Of a DNA stretch of 64,000 nucleotides, positions 20,087 to 30,568 are shown piece by piece (position 1 is the stretch's first letter; the number at the start of each line of letters is the position of its first letter). The stretch comes from Flavobacterium sp. (GTDB taxonomy: Bacteria > Bacteroidota > Bacteroidia > Flavobacteriales > Flavobacteriaceae). A program made the translations under genes and the position numbers. The DNA is taken from contig JAPLEX010000012.1 of assembly GCA_026390995.1 (NCBI GenBank), forward strand, positions 1 through 64,000, written 5' to 3'. The notes beneath the pieces were generated by a model. The model was not told the DNA's origin and ran no database searches. It worked only from the letters and a program-made list of their open reading frames with translations.

Positions 20087-23000
20087 ATGAAAAAAGTTGT
20101 ACTCACCTTTGCGCTTTTTGCTTCGATTGGAATCGCTCTCGCGCAAACTGGCAAACCCGTTTGGAAATCGACGGTAAAAAACACCCAATCGACTACCCTA
20201 GAAAACAAACAATCTATTGCAAATCCACATTTATTTGCCTTAGATGCTCAAGCGCTTCAACAAGCCTTAGCCAATGCACCGCAGCGTTTTGCTTCGGCTG
20301 CTGCCTCTACCAAAATTGTAAGTTTCCCAACCGTATCGGGTGAATTGGCCCAATACCGTGTGAAAGAATCATCCAACCTCGATCCAGAATTGGCAGCTCG
20401 TTATCCGGAAATTAAATCTTATATCGGGCAAGGTGTTGAAAACCCTGCCGCTACCATTTACTTTAGTGTGTCACCACTTGGTGTGCAAACCATGCTCATC
20501 AACCCAGATAAATCAGCCGAGTTCATTGAGCCGTATACTACCGATTTAACTTCGTATGTGGTATACCGTCGTCAAGACAAAGCGGCCTCTTTAACTCCCT
20601 TTGAGTGTAAAGTAATTGCCGATGCTCCCTCAGATCTTACCTCTTCTACCGCTCGTCCCAATGCTGACGATGCTATAATGCGTACTTTCCGTTTGGCCAT
20701 GTCATGTACGGGAGAATATACCGCCTATTTTGGTGGAACAAAAGCCTTGGCCTTGGCTGCTATTAACAACAGCATGACTCGTGTAAACGGGGTGTTTGAA
20801 TTGGATTTTGGTACACGCATGGTGTTGATTGCTAACACTGATTTGGTGATTTATACTAGCGCTTCAACCGATCCCTATTCTGCTGCATCATCTATGGCAA
20901 GTTGGAATGCCCAGTTGCAATCTACATTGACCTCGGTAATTGGAGAAGCCAACTATGATGTAGGTCATTTATTTGGTGCTTCAGGTGGTGGTGGAAATGC
21001 CGGTTGTATTGGTTGCGTATGCGTGAACGGTTCAAAAGGAAGTGGAATTACTTCTCCTGCTGACGGGATTCCATCGGGAGACAACTTTGATATTGATTAT
21101 GTAGCGCATGAATTGGGTCACCAATTTGGAGCGAACCATACGTTTACAATAAGCAACGAAGGAACTGGCGTACACATGGAGCCAGGTTCAGGATCAACCA
21201 TTATGGGCTATGCTGGTATTACCACTGCCGATGTTCAACCGCATTCGGATCCTTATTTTCATGCGATTAGCATTCAACAAGTAACGAATAATATTAAAGC
21301 CAAAACCTGTTCGGTAAATACTGCTTCTGGTAATTCAGTTCCTACTGCCAGTGCTGGCTTGGATTACACCATACCAAAAAGCACTCCGTTTATGCTTACA
21401 GCTGCTGGAACAGATGCCAACGGCAACGATGTGTTGACTTACAACTGGGAGCAAATGGACAGCCAGACTACTACTGCAGCGCCATCGGCAACCAAAACCA
21501 CTGGGGTGAATTTTAGATCGTACAATTCCTCAACCAACCCTACACGTTACTTCCCTAAATTATCGTCTATTCTCACCGGAGCTACTACAACTGCTGGAAC
21601 AGAATTGAGTGTTGAAGCTTTGTCTTCGGTAGCCAGAACTCTAAACTTTAGAGTTACAGTTCGCGACAACCACGCGGGAGCTCCTGCCAACAACAGCGAC
21701 GATATGATTGTAACGGTAAATGCCACTGCAGGACCTTTTGCCGTGAGCGCACCAAACACAGCCGTATCTTACGTAGGTGGAAGTACACAAACCATTACTT
21801 GGGCTGTTGCGGGAACCACTGCCAACAATGTAAACTGTGCTAATGTGGACATTTTATTGTCAACCAATGGCGGAACAACCTTTACTACGGTATTGGCTGG
21901 AACGCCAAATGACGGAACAGAAGCAGTGGTAATTCCTAATACACCAGGCACAACCAACCGCATTATGGTAAAAGGAAGCAACCATATTTTCTTTGACATT
22001 TCGAATGCCAACTTTACCATTACGCAAGGTTCAACTGATTTTACTGCACCGACTGCACCAACCAATTTGGCCGCTTCGGGAACCACAATCAACAGCACAC
22101 AATTGAGTTGGACGGCTGCTACCGATAACGTTGCAGTAACTGGTTATGACGTGTACCAAGGCGCAACCTTAAAAGCAACTGTAGCTACTACAAGTTATGC
22201 CGTAACGGGATTAACAGCGGCTACGCTTTATAGCTTTAGTGTTAAAGCCAAAGATGCTGCAGGAAATGTTTCAGCAGCAAGTAATACTGTAAGTGTGACT
22301 ACATTATCACCAGCTCCAGATACTACTGCTCCAACAGCTCCAACATTATCTTCTGCTGGCACCACAACAACTTCTACTAACTTGTCATGGACTGGCGCAA
22401 CTGATAACGTAGCGGTAACTGGGTACAATATTTATAAAGATGGTGTTTTGCTTGGCTCAACAACTACAGCTACAATCTTCACGGTAACAGGATTGTCAGC
22501 TGGAACTGCTTATGTGTTTTATGTTCAAGCTAAAGATGCAGCTGGGAATATTTCTCTAGCAAGCAATACAGTTTCTGTTACAACATTAACTCCCGATACA
22601 ACTGCGCCAACAGCTCCTGTATTAAGTGCTTCGGGCACTACATCAGCTGGGACTAATTTATCTTGGAGTGGTGCTACTGATAACGTTGCTGTAACTTCGT
22701 ATGATGTATATCAAAATGGCGTTTTCAAAGCTAATGTTACCACAACAACTTATAGCGTAGCGGGTTTAACAGCCTCTACTGCATATAGCTTCTATGTTAT
22801 TGCTAAAGATGCTGCAGGAAATGTTTCTATAGCTAGTAATACGGTATCTGTTACTACTTTGGCCAACACTATTGCCTACTGTACTTCTCAAGGAACCAGC
22901 ACTGCTGATGAAAGAATAGGGAAAGTGGTTCTTGGAACCATCAGCAACACTTCTACAGGAACAGCAGGATATGAAAATTTTACAGCACTCTCTACTAATT

Positions 23001-23557
23001 TAGTTAGAAGTACCGCAAACACGATTACTGTTACTCCATTTTGGGTGACTACAACCAAGTATAAAGAAGGTTATGCTGTGTTTATAGACTATAATAAAAA
23101 TGGTGTTTTTACCGATGCCGGAGAAACCGTATGGACAAAAGCCGCTTCTACTACCACCCCTGTTTCAGGAACATTTACAGTTCCTGCCACAGCAACTCTT
23201 GGCTCTACAAGAATGAGGGTTTCTATGAAATATAATGCTATTCCAACTTCGTGTGAAACATTATCTTTTGGACAAGTAGAAGATTATACCGTAAACATTA
23301 CTGCAACAGCACGTCAGGAAGACAACACAGCAGTTGAGGTGCTCGTATATCCAAATCCGGTTGAAGGAAACTTCCTAACTGTATCCGAATCAGCTGCAAC
23401 AGCCAACTACCGCATCTTTACTTTAATTGGACAAGAAATTGCCGCTGGAAAAGTAGAAAACAACGAAATCTATGTGGGAAGCTTAACTGCCGGTACCTAT
23501 TTGATTGAGTTTGTGGTAAATGACGAAACAGTCGTTAAACGCATAATCAAAAAATAA
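20087..23557 (+). CDS. Secreted reprolysin-like zinc metallopeptidase with three FN3 domains, a GEVED-type domain and a T9SS C-terminal sorting domain
   Basis: HELGHQFGANHTF (HExxHxxGxxH); three APTAP...SWTAATDNVAVTGY repeats; GQVEDYTVNI; VYPNPVEGN...GTYLIEFVVNDETVVKRIIKK. Confidence 0.9.
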   Translation: MKKVVLTFALFASIGIALAQTGKPVWKSTVKNTQSTTLENKQSIANPHLFALDAQALQQALANAPQRFASAAASTKIVSFPTVSGELAQYRVKESSNLDPELAARYPEIKSYIGQGVENPAATIYFSVSPLGVQTMLINPDKSAEFIEPYTTDLTSYVVYRRQDKAASLTPFECKVIADAPSDLTSSTARPNADDAIMRTFRLAMSCTGEYTAYFGGTKALALAAINNSMTRVNGVFELDFGTRMVLIANTDLVIYTSASTDPYSAASSMASWNAQLQSTLTSVIGEANYDVGHLFGASGGGGNAGCIGCVCVNGSKGSGITSPADGIPSGDNFDIDYVAHELGHQFGANHTFTISNEGTGVHMEPGSGSTIMGYAGITTADVQPHSDPYFHAISIQQVTNNIKAKTCSVNTASGNSVPTASAGLDYTIPKSTPFMLTAAGTDANGNDVLTYNWEQMDSQTTTAAPSATKTTGVNFRSYNSSTNPTRYFPKLSSILTGATTTAGTELSVEALSSVARTLNFRVTVRDNHAGAPANNSDDMIVTVNATAGPFAVSAPNTAVSYVGGSTQTITWAVAGTTANNVNCANVDILLSTNGGTTFTTVLAGTPNDGTEAVVIPNTPGTTNRIMVKGSNHIFFDISNANFTITQGSTDFTAPTAPTNLAASGTTINSTQLSWTAATDNVAVTGYDVYQGATLKATVATTSYAVTGLTAATLYSFSVKAKDAAGNVSAASNTVSVTTLSPAPDTTAPTAPTLSSAGTTTTSTNLSWTGATDNVAVTGYNIYKDGVLLGSTTTATIFTVTGLSAGTAYVFYVQAKDAAGNISLASNTVSVTTLTPDTTAPTAPVLSASGTTSAGTNLSWSGATDNVAVTSYDVYQNGVFKANVTTTTYSVAGLTASTAYSFYVIAKDAAGNVSIASNTVSVTTLANTIAYCTSQGTSTADERIGKVVLGTISNTSTGTAGYENFTALSTNLVRSTANTITVTPFWVTTTKYKEGYAVFIDYNKNGVFTDAGETVWTKAASTTTPVSGTFTVPATATLGSTRMRVSMKYNAIPTSCETLSFGQVEDYTVNITATARQEDNTAVEVLVYPNPVEGNFLTVSESAATANYRIFTLIGQEIAAGKVENNEIYVGSLTAGTYLIEFVVNDETVVKRIIKK
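22036..22863 (+). repeat. Three tandem FN3-encoding repeats
   Basis: Three units of about 270-280 nt each encoding (A)PTAP...ATDNVAVT.Y...AKDAAGN.S.ASNTVSVTTL. Confidence 0.85.
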
Positions 23558-23575
23558 GTAAGATTATTCTTCTTG

Positions 23576-23608
23576 AAAAAGCCATCGAAATTCGATGGCT
23601 TTTTTTTG
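23576..23608 (+). terminator. Rho-independent terminator
   Basis: aaaaagccatcgaaattcgatggcttttttttg. Confidence 0.8.
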
Positions 23609-23644
23609 TAAAAAAGGTACATTTATCGCATCAAAATTTACACT

Positions 23645-25558
23645 ATGAAAAAAATTGGTTTACTAATCGCAATGGTATTAAGCATGACTGCACTGCACGC
23701 ACAACAACCGCTTACCCCCGAATTATTATGGAAATTAGGACGTGTTAGTCCGTTAGGGATTTCAAAAGATGGAACCGCTTTAGTCTACAAAGTAGGATAC
23801 CCATCGTTAGCCGAAAACAAATCGACCTCCAAACTGTTTATCATGCCCATTGAGGGTGGAAAAGCAACCGAGATAAAGGAAACAGCTGCATTTTTGGTTG
23901 ATAAAAATCGTTCTGCCGACGGAAAATACCTGCTGTATAGCGAAGAAGTAAAATTGCAAGCGGTACACGGAAAAGACTTTTATCCCGAACTAGACAAATC
24001 AAACGCACAAGTCTATAATGGATTAGATTACCGCCATTGGGATACGTGGAACGAGGGAAAATACAACCACGTGTTTTATAAAAGTACGGCGACTGGCGAG
24101 CAGGTTGGGATTGACATCTTAAAAGGAGAGCACTACGACAGCCCACAAAAACCGTTTGGTGGTGATGAAGATTTTATTTGGGCTCCCGATGGCAAAAGCA
24201 TCATTTATGTGTGCAAGAAAAAAGAGGGAACTGCCTATGCCGTATCAACCAATACCGATTTTTATCAGTATGATTTGGCCTCAGGCGCAACGGTAAATCT
24301 TACCGAAGGCAATTTGGGTTACGACACCAATCCGAGTTTTTCTCCCCAAGGCAATTTAACGTGGCTACAAATGAAACGCGACGGTTACGAGGCCGATAAA
24401 AACGATTTGGTGGTTCGCGTAAACGAGAAAATGCATCTTAATCTAACCGCCAATTGGGATGGAACCGTGAGCAATTACCTGTGGGCCCCCGACGGAAAAA
24501 GTATTTATTTTACCGCTGCCGTAGATGGAACCATTCAATTGTTTGTGGTGAATTATACGGGACTTACTAAAATGATTCCTACAGTAAAACAACTGACCGA
24601 CGGCCTATTTGATGTACACGACATCGTTGGTTTCTCGGGCTCTAAAATTTTGGTAACCCGCACCGACATGAACCATGCTACCGAGATTTATAGCTACGAG
24701 CTGAAAAAGAAAACTTGGAACCAACTCACGCACGAAAACGACAGCATCTATGCCAATATAGCCCAAAGCAAAACCGAAAAACGCTACGTGACCACTACCG
24801 ATGGGAAGAAAATGTTGGTTTGGGTAATCTTACCGCCCAACTTTGACGCGAGCAAAAAATACCCCACGCTCTTGTATTGCCAAGGTGGACCGCAATCGGC
24901 CTTGACGCAATTTTATTCATTCAGATGGAATTTTCAATTGATGGCCGCCAATGGCTATATCGTGGTAGCACCAAACCGACGCGGAATGCCTGGACATGGC
25001 GTAGCGTGGAACGAGCAAATTAGCGGAGACTGGGGCGGTCAGGTAATGCAAGATTACTTATCGGCGATTGATGATGTAGCCAAAGAACCTTATGTAGACA
25101 AAGCCCGTATGGGCTGTGTGGGGGCAAGTTACGGCGGCTATTCGGCCTTTTATTTGGCTGGTATTCACCAAAACCGATTCAAGTCGTTTATTGCACATGA
25201 CGGCGTGTTTAATACTCAAAGTATGTTTGGCACCACCGAAGAAGTGTTCTTTAACAACTGGGATTTTGGTGGAGCCTATTGGGAGAAAAACAATGCCGTA
25301 GCGCAAAAAACCTACAGCACGTTTAATCCAATAAATTATGTAGACCAATGGAATACGCCTATTCTAATTATTCAGGGTGGAACTGACTTTAGAGTGCCGA
25401 TCGGACAAGCACAAGAGGCCTTTCAAGCGGCTCAGTTGCGCGGGATAAAAAGTAGATTTTTGTATTTCCCAGAAGAAAATCACTGGGTGCTTAAACCGCA
25501 AAATGCCTTGGTTTGGCAACGTGAATTTTACAAATGGTTGAAAGAAACCTTAGAATAG
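23645..25558 (+). CDS. S9 family prolyl oligopeptidase-type peptidase
   Basis: GCVGASYGGYSAFYLAG nucleophile motif; beta-propeller WAPDGKS repeats; signal peptide. Confidence 0.9.
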   Translation: MKKIGLLIAMVLSMTALHAQQPLTPELLWKLGRVSPLGISKDGTALVYKVGYPSLAENKSTSKLFIMPIEGGKATEIKETAAFLVDKNRSADGKYLLYSEEVKLQAVHGKDFYPELDKSNAQVYNGLDYRHWDTWNEGKYNHVFYKSTATGEQVGIDILKGEHYDSPQKPFGGDEDFIWAPDGKSIIYVCKKKEGTAYAVSTNTDFYQYDLASGATVNLTEGNLGYDTNPSFSPQGNLTWLQMKRDGYEADKNDLVVRVNEKMHLNLTANWDGTVSNYLWAPDGKSIYFTAAVDGTIQLFVVNYTGLTKMIPTVKQLTDGLFDVHDIVGFSGSKILVTRTDMNHATEIYSYELKKKTWNQLTHENDSIYANIAQSKTEKRYVTTTDGKKMLVWVILPPNFDASKKYPTLLYCQGGPQSALTQFYSFRWNFQLMAANGYIVVAPNRRGMPGHGVAWNEQISGDWGGQVMQDYLSAIDDVAKEPYVDKARMGCVGASYGGYSAFYLAGIHQNRFKSFIAHDGVFNTQSMFGTTEEVFFNNWDFGGAYWEKNNAVAQKTYSTFNPINYVDQWNTPILIIQGGTDFRVPIGQAQEAFQAAQLRGIKSRFLYFPEENHWVLKPQNALVWQREFYKWLKETLE

Positions 25559-25568
25559 AATGAAAAGA

Positions 25569-25597
25569 AAAACGCCTCATAACTGAGGCGTTTTTTA
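25569..25597. terminator. Bidirectional Rho-independent terminator
   Basis: aaacgcctcataactgaggcgtttttt between convergent genes. Confidence 0.8.
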
Positions 25598-26944
25598 TTA
25601 GTCAGGATCGTTCATTTTAAAACTCTCCATAAATTTTGTGGTGTAATTTCCGGCTACATAATCCGGCTCATCCATCAATTGGCGGTGAAACGGAATGGTG
25701 GTTTTAATTCCTTCAATCACGAACTCGTCTAATGCACGTTTCATTTTACTGATTGCTTCCTCACGGGTTTGTGCCGTGGTGATGAGTTTGGCAATCATTG
25801 AATCGTAATTGGACGGAATAGTATATCCGGCGTAAACGTGCGTATCTAAACGAACACCGTGTCCTCCTGGCGCATGCAAGGTGGTAATTTTACCCGGTGA
25901 AGGTCGAAAATCGTTGTACGGATCTTCGGCATTGATACGGCATTCAATGGCGTGCAAATTGGGGTAGTAATTTTTACCCGAAATCGGCACACCCGCAGCT
26001 ACTAATATTTGTTCGCGAATCAAATCGTAATCAATTACTTGTTCGGTTATGGGGTGCTCAACTTGAATACGCGTATTCATTTCCATGAAGTAGAAATTGC
26101 GGTGTTTGTCTACCAAAAACTCTACTGTACCTGCACCTTCGTATTTGATGAACTCAGCTGCTTTTACCGCAGCTTCGCCCATTTTATTTCGCAATTCATC
26201 GGTCATGAATGGCGAAGGCGTTTCTTCGGTAAGTTTTTGGTGACGACGTTGCACGGAGCAATCGCGTTCTGATAAATGACAGGCTTTGCCATAGGCATCA
26301 CCTACTACTTGAATTTCGATATGTCGGGGTTCTTCGATTAATTTTTCAAGGTACATGCCATCGTTTCCAAAAGCAGCTCCTGCTTCCTGGCGTGCACTTT
26401 CCCATGCTTTCAATAAATCTTCTTCTTTCCACACGGCACGCATTCCTTTTCCTCCACCCCCAGCAGTTGCTTTGAGCATAACAGGATAGCCCATCTCTTT
26501 CGACAATTTGGCCGCTTCTTCATAGGATTCTAAAATTCCTTCAGAACCAGGAACACAAGGTACACCCGCCTCTTTCATCGTGGCTTTGGCAGAAGCCTTA
26601 TCGCCCATTCGATCTATCATCTCGGGTGAAGCACCAATAAATTTAATTCCGTGCTCTTGGCAAATTTTAGAAAATTTTGCATTTTCAGACAAGAAGCCAT
26701 AACCCGGATGAATGGCATCTGCATTGGTGATTTCTGCCGCTGCAATGATGTTGGACATCTTTAAGTAGGACAAATTGCTTGGCGCAGGCCCAATACAAAC
26801 GGCTTCGTCAGCAAACTTTACGTGCAAACTTTCTGCGTCAACAGTAGAGTAAACTGCAACCGTTTTGATACCCATTTCACGACAGGTTCGGATGATGCGC
26901 AGGGCAATCTCTCCTCTGTTGGCAATTAATATTTTTTTAAACAT
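25598..26944 (-). CDS. accC: Acetyl-CoA carboxylase biotin carboxylase subunit
   Basis: [45 protein letters not shown]. Confidence 0.95.
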   Translation of the reverse strand: MFKKILIANRGEIALRIIRTCREMGIKTVAVYSTVDAESLHVKFADEAVCIGPAPSNLSYLKMSNIIAAAEITNADAIHPGYGFLSENAKFSKICQEHGIKFIGASPEMIDRMGDKASAKATMKEAGVPCVPGSEGILESYEEAAKLSKEMGYPVMLKATAGGGGKGMRAVWKEEDLLKAWESARQEAGAAFGNDGMYLEKLIEEPRHIEIQVVGDAYGKACHLSERDCSVQRRHQKLTEETPSPFMTDELRNKMGEAAVKAAEFIKYEGAGTVEFLVDKHRNFYFMEMNTRIQVEHPITEQVIDYDLIREQILVAAGVPISGKNYYPNLHAIECRINAEDPYNDFRPSPGKITTLHAPGGHGVRLDTHVYAGYTIPSNYDSMIAKLITTAQTREEAISKMKRALDEFVIEGIKTTIPFHRQLMDEPDYVAGNYTTKFMESFKMNDPD

Positions 26945-27023
26945 CTCTTTTAAATTTTAAAATTACAAATCCCAAAATCCAATAGTGGAATTTGTATTTT
27001 CATTATTGGAATTTCAAATCAGT

Positions 27024-27506
27024 TTAGGAAGGATCAACCAAGAATAAAGGTTGATCAAATTCTACTGGAGACATATCATCCACTAAAATTTTAAGGATTT
27101 TTCCGGAAACTTCTGATTCGATTTCGTTGAATAATTTCATCGCTTCAATTACGCAAAGCACATCGCCTTTTCCGATGGTACTTCCAACCTCAACAAACAT
27201 CGGTTTGTCTGGTGAAGGTTTTCTGTAGAAAGTTCCAATCATCGGTGATTTTACCGTAATGTAGTTGGCGTTTTCTGCGGCAGGTGCGGCAGCTACAGCT
27301 GCGGCCGGCGCTTGCGGGGCAGCAACAGGAGCTGATGCTGGCAAAGCTTGGGCCATTGGTGCTTGTTGCACATAAGTAATATCCGGAGTATTCCCTTCCA
27401 GCGTAGTTCTGATGGTAATTTTGATGTCACCCGTTTCTAATTTTACTTCGGCAACCCCTGAATTGGATACAAATTTAATCAGGTTTTGAATTTCTTTTAA
27501 ATCCAT
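27024..27506 (-). CDS. accB: Acetyl-CoA carboxylase biotin carboxyl carrier protein
   Basis: CVIEAMKLFNEIESE biotinylation motif; Ala/Pro-rich linker. Confidence 0.95.
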   Translation of the reverse strand: MDLKEIQNLIKFVSNSGVAEVKLETGDIKITIRTTLEGNTPDITYVQQAPMAQALPASAPVAAPQAPAAAVAAAPAAENANYITVKSPMIGTFYRKPSPDKPMFVEVGSTIGKGDVLCVIEAMKLFNEIESEVSGKILKILVDDMSPVEFDQPLFLVDPS

Positions 27507-27529
27507 AATGTGTTGATTTAAGATTAGTT

Positions 27530-28528
27530 TTATTTTTTATCGTAAGCCCATTTTAAATAGATAGATCCCCAAGTAAATCCGCCACCAAACGCAGCAAAAA
27601 TAAGGTTATCTCCTTTTTTAAATTTATGTTCAAAATCACTTAATAACAAAGGCAAAGTAGCCGAGGTTGTGTTTCCGTATTTCTCAATATTAATCAACAC
27701 TTTACTCTCGTCAACGCCCATGCGTGAAGCAGTTGCATCTATAATGCGTCGATTGGCTTGGTGTGCAAGTAACCAATCTACATCATCGTGAGTTAAATTG
27801 TTGCGTTGCATAATTTTTTCGCTCACATCGGCCATCCCAGTTACGGCATATTTAAAAACGGTTTTCCCGTCTTGAAACACATAGTGTTGGCGGTTTTCTA
27901 CCGTTTCGGCTGAGGAAGGCAAAATAGAACCACCCGCATCAATCTTTAAATATTCACGGCCAATTCCGTCGCTGCGCAAAAATTCGTCTTGTAATCCTAA
28001 TCCTTCGTGATTGGGCTCAAACAAAACGGCTCCGGCGCCATCACCAAAAATAATGCAGGTGGCGCGATCGGTATAATCTATAATGGAGGACATTTTATCG
28101 GCCCCAATTAATAAAACTTTTTTGTATCGTCCGGCTTGGATATAGGCGGCGCAAGTAGACATGCCATATAAAAATCCAGAACAGGCCGCTTGTAAATCAA
28201 AGGCAAAGGCATTTACCGCACCAATTTGTGTGGCAACATACACTGCTGTTGCAGCTACAGGCATATCGGGGGTGGTAGTGGCTACAATAACTGCATCAAT
28301 CTCTGCTGGATTGATCCCGCTTTTTCGGATTAAATCTTCGGCCGCTTTGATGGCCAAATAGGAAGTTCCTAATTTATCTCCTTTTAGTATTCTTCGTTCG
28401 CGAATTCCAGTACGTGATGTAATCCATTCGTCGTTGGTTTCAACCAAGGTTTCCAATAATTTATTGGTTAACACAAAGTCAGGAACATACGATCCTACAG
28501 CAGTAATGGCAGCGGTAATTGTACTCAT
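27530..28528 (-). CDS. fabH: Beta-ketoacyl-ACP synthase III
   Basis: DLQAACSGFLYG; WLLAHQANRRIIDA; FAAFGGGFTWGS. Confidence 0.95.
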   Translation of the reverse strand: MSTITAAITAVGSYVPDFVLTNKLLETLVETNDEWITSRTGIRERRILKGDKLGTSYLAIKAAEDLIRKSGINPAEIDAVIVATTTPDMPVAATAVYVATQIGAVNAFAFDLQAACSGFLYGMSTCAAYIQAGRYKKVLLIGADKMSSIIDYTDRATCIIFGDGAGAVLFEPNHEGLGLQDEFLRSDGIGREYLKIDAGGSILPSSAETVENRQHYVFQDGKTVFKYAVTGMADVSEKIMQRNNLTHDDVDWLLAHQANRRIIDATASRMGVDESKVLINIEKYGNTTSATLPLLLSDFEHKFKKGDNLIFAAFGGGFTWGSIYLKWAYDKK

Positions 28529-28643
28529 AAATGGGTGCTATTTCTTCAACAAAGTGACACTTTGATAAAGTGTTTGAAATTACAAAAAAAATTGAAATCA
28601 AATTTGATTTAAACCGGGTAATTTAATTCCTATTATAAACAAC

Positions 28644-28672
28644 AAAAACTCCCACATCGGTGAGAGTTTTTG
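28644..28672 (-). terminator. Rho-independent terminator
   Basis: aaaaactcccacatcggtgagagttttt between rpmF and fabH. Confidence 0.65.
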
Positions 28673-28690
28673 CAGTATTATTTGATTTTA

Positions 28691-28888
28691 TTAAGCAAGC
28701 GCTACAGGTGATTTGTCAATAACCACTTGTCCTCTGTAGTACATTTTACCTTCATGCCAGTAGGCTCTGTGGTATAAATGCGCTTCACCAGTGATGGGGC
28801 AAGTTGCAATTTGAGCAACCGTTGCTTTATAATGTGTTCTTCTTTTATCTCTTCTTGTCTTGGAGATTTTTCTCTTAGGATGTGCCAT
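28691..28888 (-). CDS. rpmF: 50S ribosomal protein L32
   Basis: [22 protein letters not shown]. Confidence 0.95.
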   Translation of the reverse strand: MAHPKRKISKTRRDKRRTHYKATVAQIATCPITGEAHLYHRAYWHEGKMYYRGQVVIDKSPVALA

Positions 28889-28897
28889 TTTACTGTA

Positions 28898-29434
28898 TTA
28901 TTTATCCGTTAATAGTTGCTTTAATTTATCCCAACGCGGGTCTATTGTTTCTTGTTCTTCTGTACTTGGAGCCGAAACCGAGAAGGCTTTTAGGGTGTCG
29001 AGCGCGGGTGTTTGCAAGGTGCCTGACTTAATTCCAGGATGCTCTTTTCTATACGGAATAGAAAGAACAATCATCTCGTAGATGTATTGCGAAACGTCTA
29101 ACTGGTGCTCCCCGTGAGGCAAAATCAATAACTCTTCGTTGTCATCGTTGAATTGTTCCCCAAACTGCACCACCAAATTGATTTTTCCTTTAAGGGGCAA
29201 ATCAAACTCTTCTCCGGTTACATCGCAAGGAACGTGAATGGTTCCGCTGTGTTTGAAGCTGAGTTCTAAAAAACTTGGTTTCTTTTCTAGTACTACTTTT
29301 ACTTTGATGTCTGAACTTTCAAATTCGTGGTAATCAAAGTGGTCAAAGAACGTATTGTTAATCTGGTATTCAAATTGGTGTTTGCCTAACTTTAACCCTA
29401 AAAAAGGGATTAAAAATTCATTTAACTGTTTCAT
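28898..29434 (-). CDS. DUF177 (YceD-like) family protein
   Basis: CDVTGEEFDLPLKGKINLVVQF; immediately upstream of rpmF. Confidence 0.85.
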   Translation of the reverse strand: MKQLNEFLIPFLGLKLGKHQFEYQINNTFFDHFDYHEFESSDIKVKVVLEKKPSFLELSFKHSGTIHVPCDVTGEEFDLPLKGKINLVVQFGEQFNDDNEELLILPHGEHQLDVSQYIYEMIVLSIPYRKEHPGIKSGTLQTPALDTLKAFSVSAPSTEEQETIDPRWDKLKQLLTDK

Positions 29435-29514
29435 TTTGACACCAATTTACCGAACGAATCGGGAGCGCAAAGATATAAATTTATTGTACAATCAAAAATG
29501 TGGCGCGCATTTTT

Positions 29515-30508
29515 TTATCGAATATTTTTTTCTTCTTTTATTTCTCTGATTTTCATCGGATTAGCACTGATTTCGAGATGCTGATTTCGAGAATGAAATA
29601 CGTCAATCGCCAAATACACCGCTTCTTTAAACGAATTGAAATCGGCCACTCCTTTTCCAGCGATATCAAAAGCAGTTCCATGATCGGGAGAGGTTCTTAT
29701 TTTTGAGAGACCTGCGGTGAAATTTACGCCTCTTCCAAACGAAAGCGTCTTAAACGGCACCAAGCCTTGGTCGTGATACATCGCCAAAACCGCATCGTAC
29801 TTTTCATATTGGTTGCTGCCAAAAAACCCGTCGGCCGGGAAAGGTCCGTAGACCAAGGTGCCTTTTTCGGCTATTTTTTTGATGGTAGGCTTGATGATCG
29901 ATTCTTCTTCTTTTCCAATTACCCCATTGTCTCCACTGTGCGGATTGAGCCCCAAGACCGCAATTTTGGGTTTTACTAAACTAAAATCTTGCACCAAGGT
30001 TTTGCGGATGGTTTAGCAAGCCCACGCGCAAACGATCTTGCACCATGAGCATCAAGGCGTTTCCGTCTAATTCTTGAGCCAAATAATCGGTATGTCCTGG
30101 GAATTTAAATTCTTCTGATTGGGCATTAAATTTATTAATAGGCGCCGTAACCAAGACGTCTATTTTACCATCTTTTAAGGCCTTCGTTGCCGCTACAAAA
30201 GACTGGATGCCGAAGCTTCCTCCCCGTTCTGTCGCCTCGCCAAAGGTCAAATCAACACTTTCGCGCCACACATTGAGCACATTGATTTTGCCCACAACCA
30301 CTTGGTCTAGCGTGTCAATTCCGTGAAACATGGCTTCTGTTTCGATCGTTTTTTTGATGAACGACAGCAATTTCACATTGGCAAAAATTACAGGCGTACA
30401 AAGTTCTAACATACGCGTGTCCTCGAATGTTCTTAAAACTACTTCGCTGCCAATCCCGTTTAAATCTCCGATTGAAATTCCAACCAATATATTTTCTGCT
30501 TTTTTCAT
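29515..30508 (-). pseudogene. pdxA: 4-hydroxythreonine-4-phosphate dehydrogenase, split by an internal deletion and frameshift
   Basis: N-part ISIGDLNGIGSEVVLRTF...GHTDYLAQELDGNALMLMVQDRLRVGLL then frame change; C-part KPKIAVLGLNPHSGDNGVIGKEE...RTSPDHGTAFDIAGKG. Confidence 0.85.
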
Positions 30509-30568
30509 GGGTACTACCGGGTATTTATTGCTAATTTTGACGGGCAAATTTAGTAAAATAAAACCACA

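Noticed and set aside
22036-22863. FN3 repeats considered as a mobile or recombination repeat
   Set aside because: They are in-frame protein-domain duplications in a secreted enzyme, an ordinary explanation.
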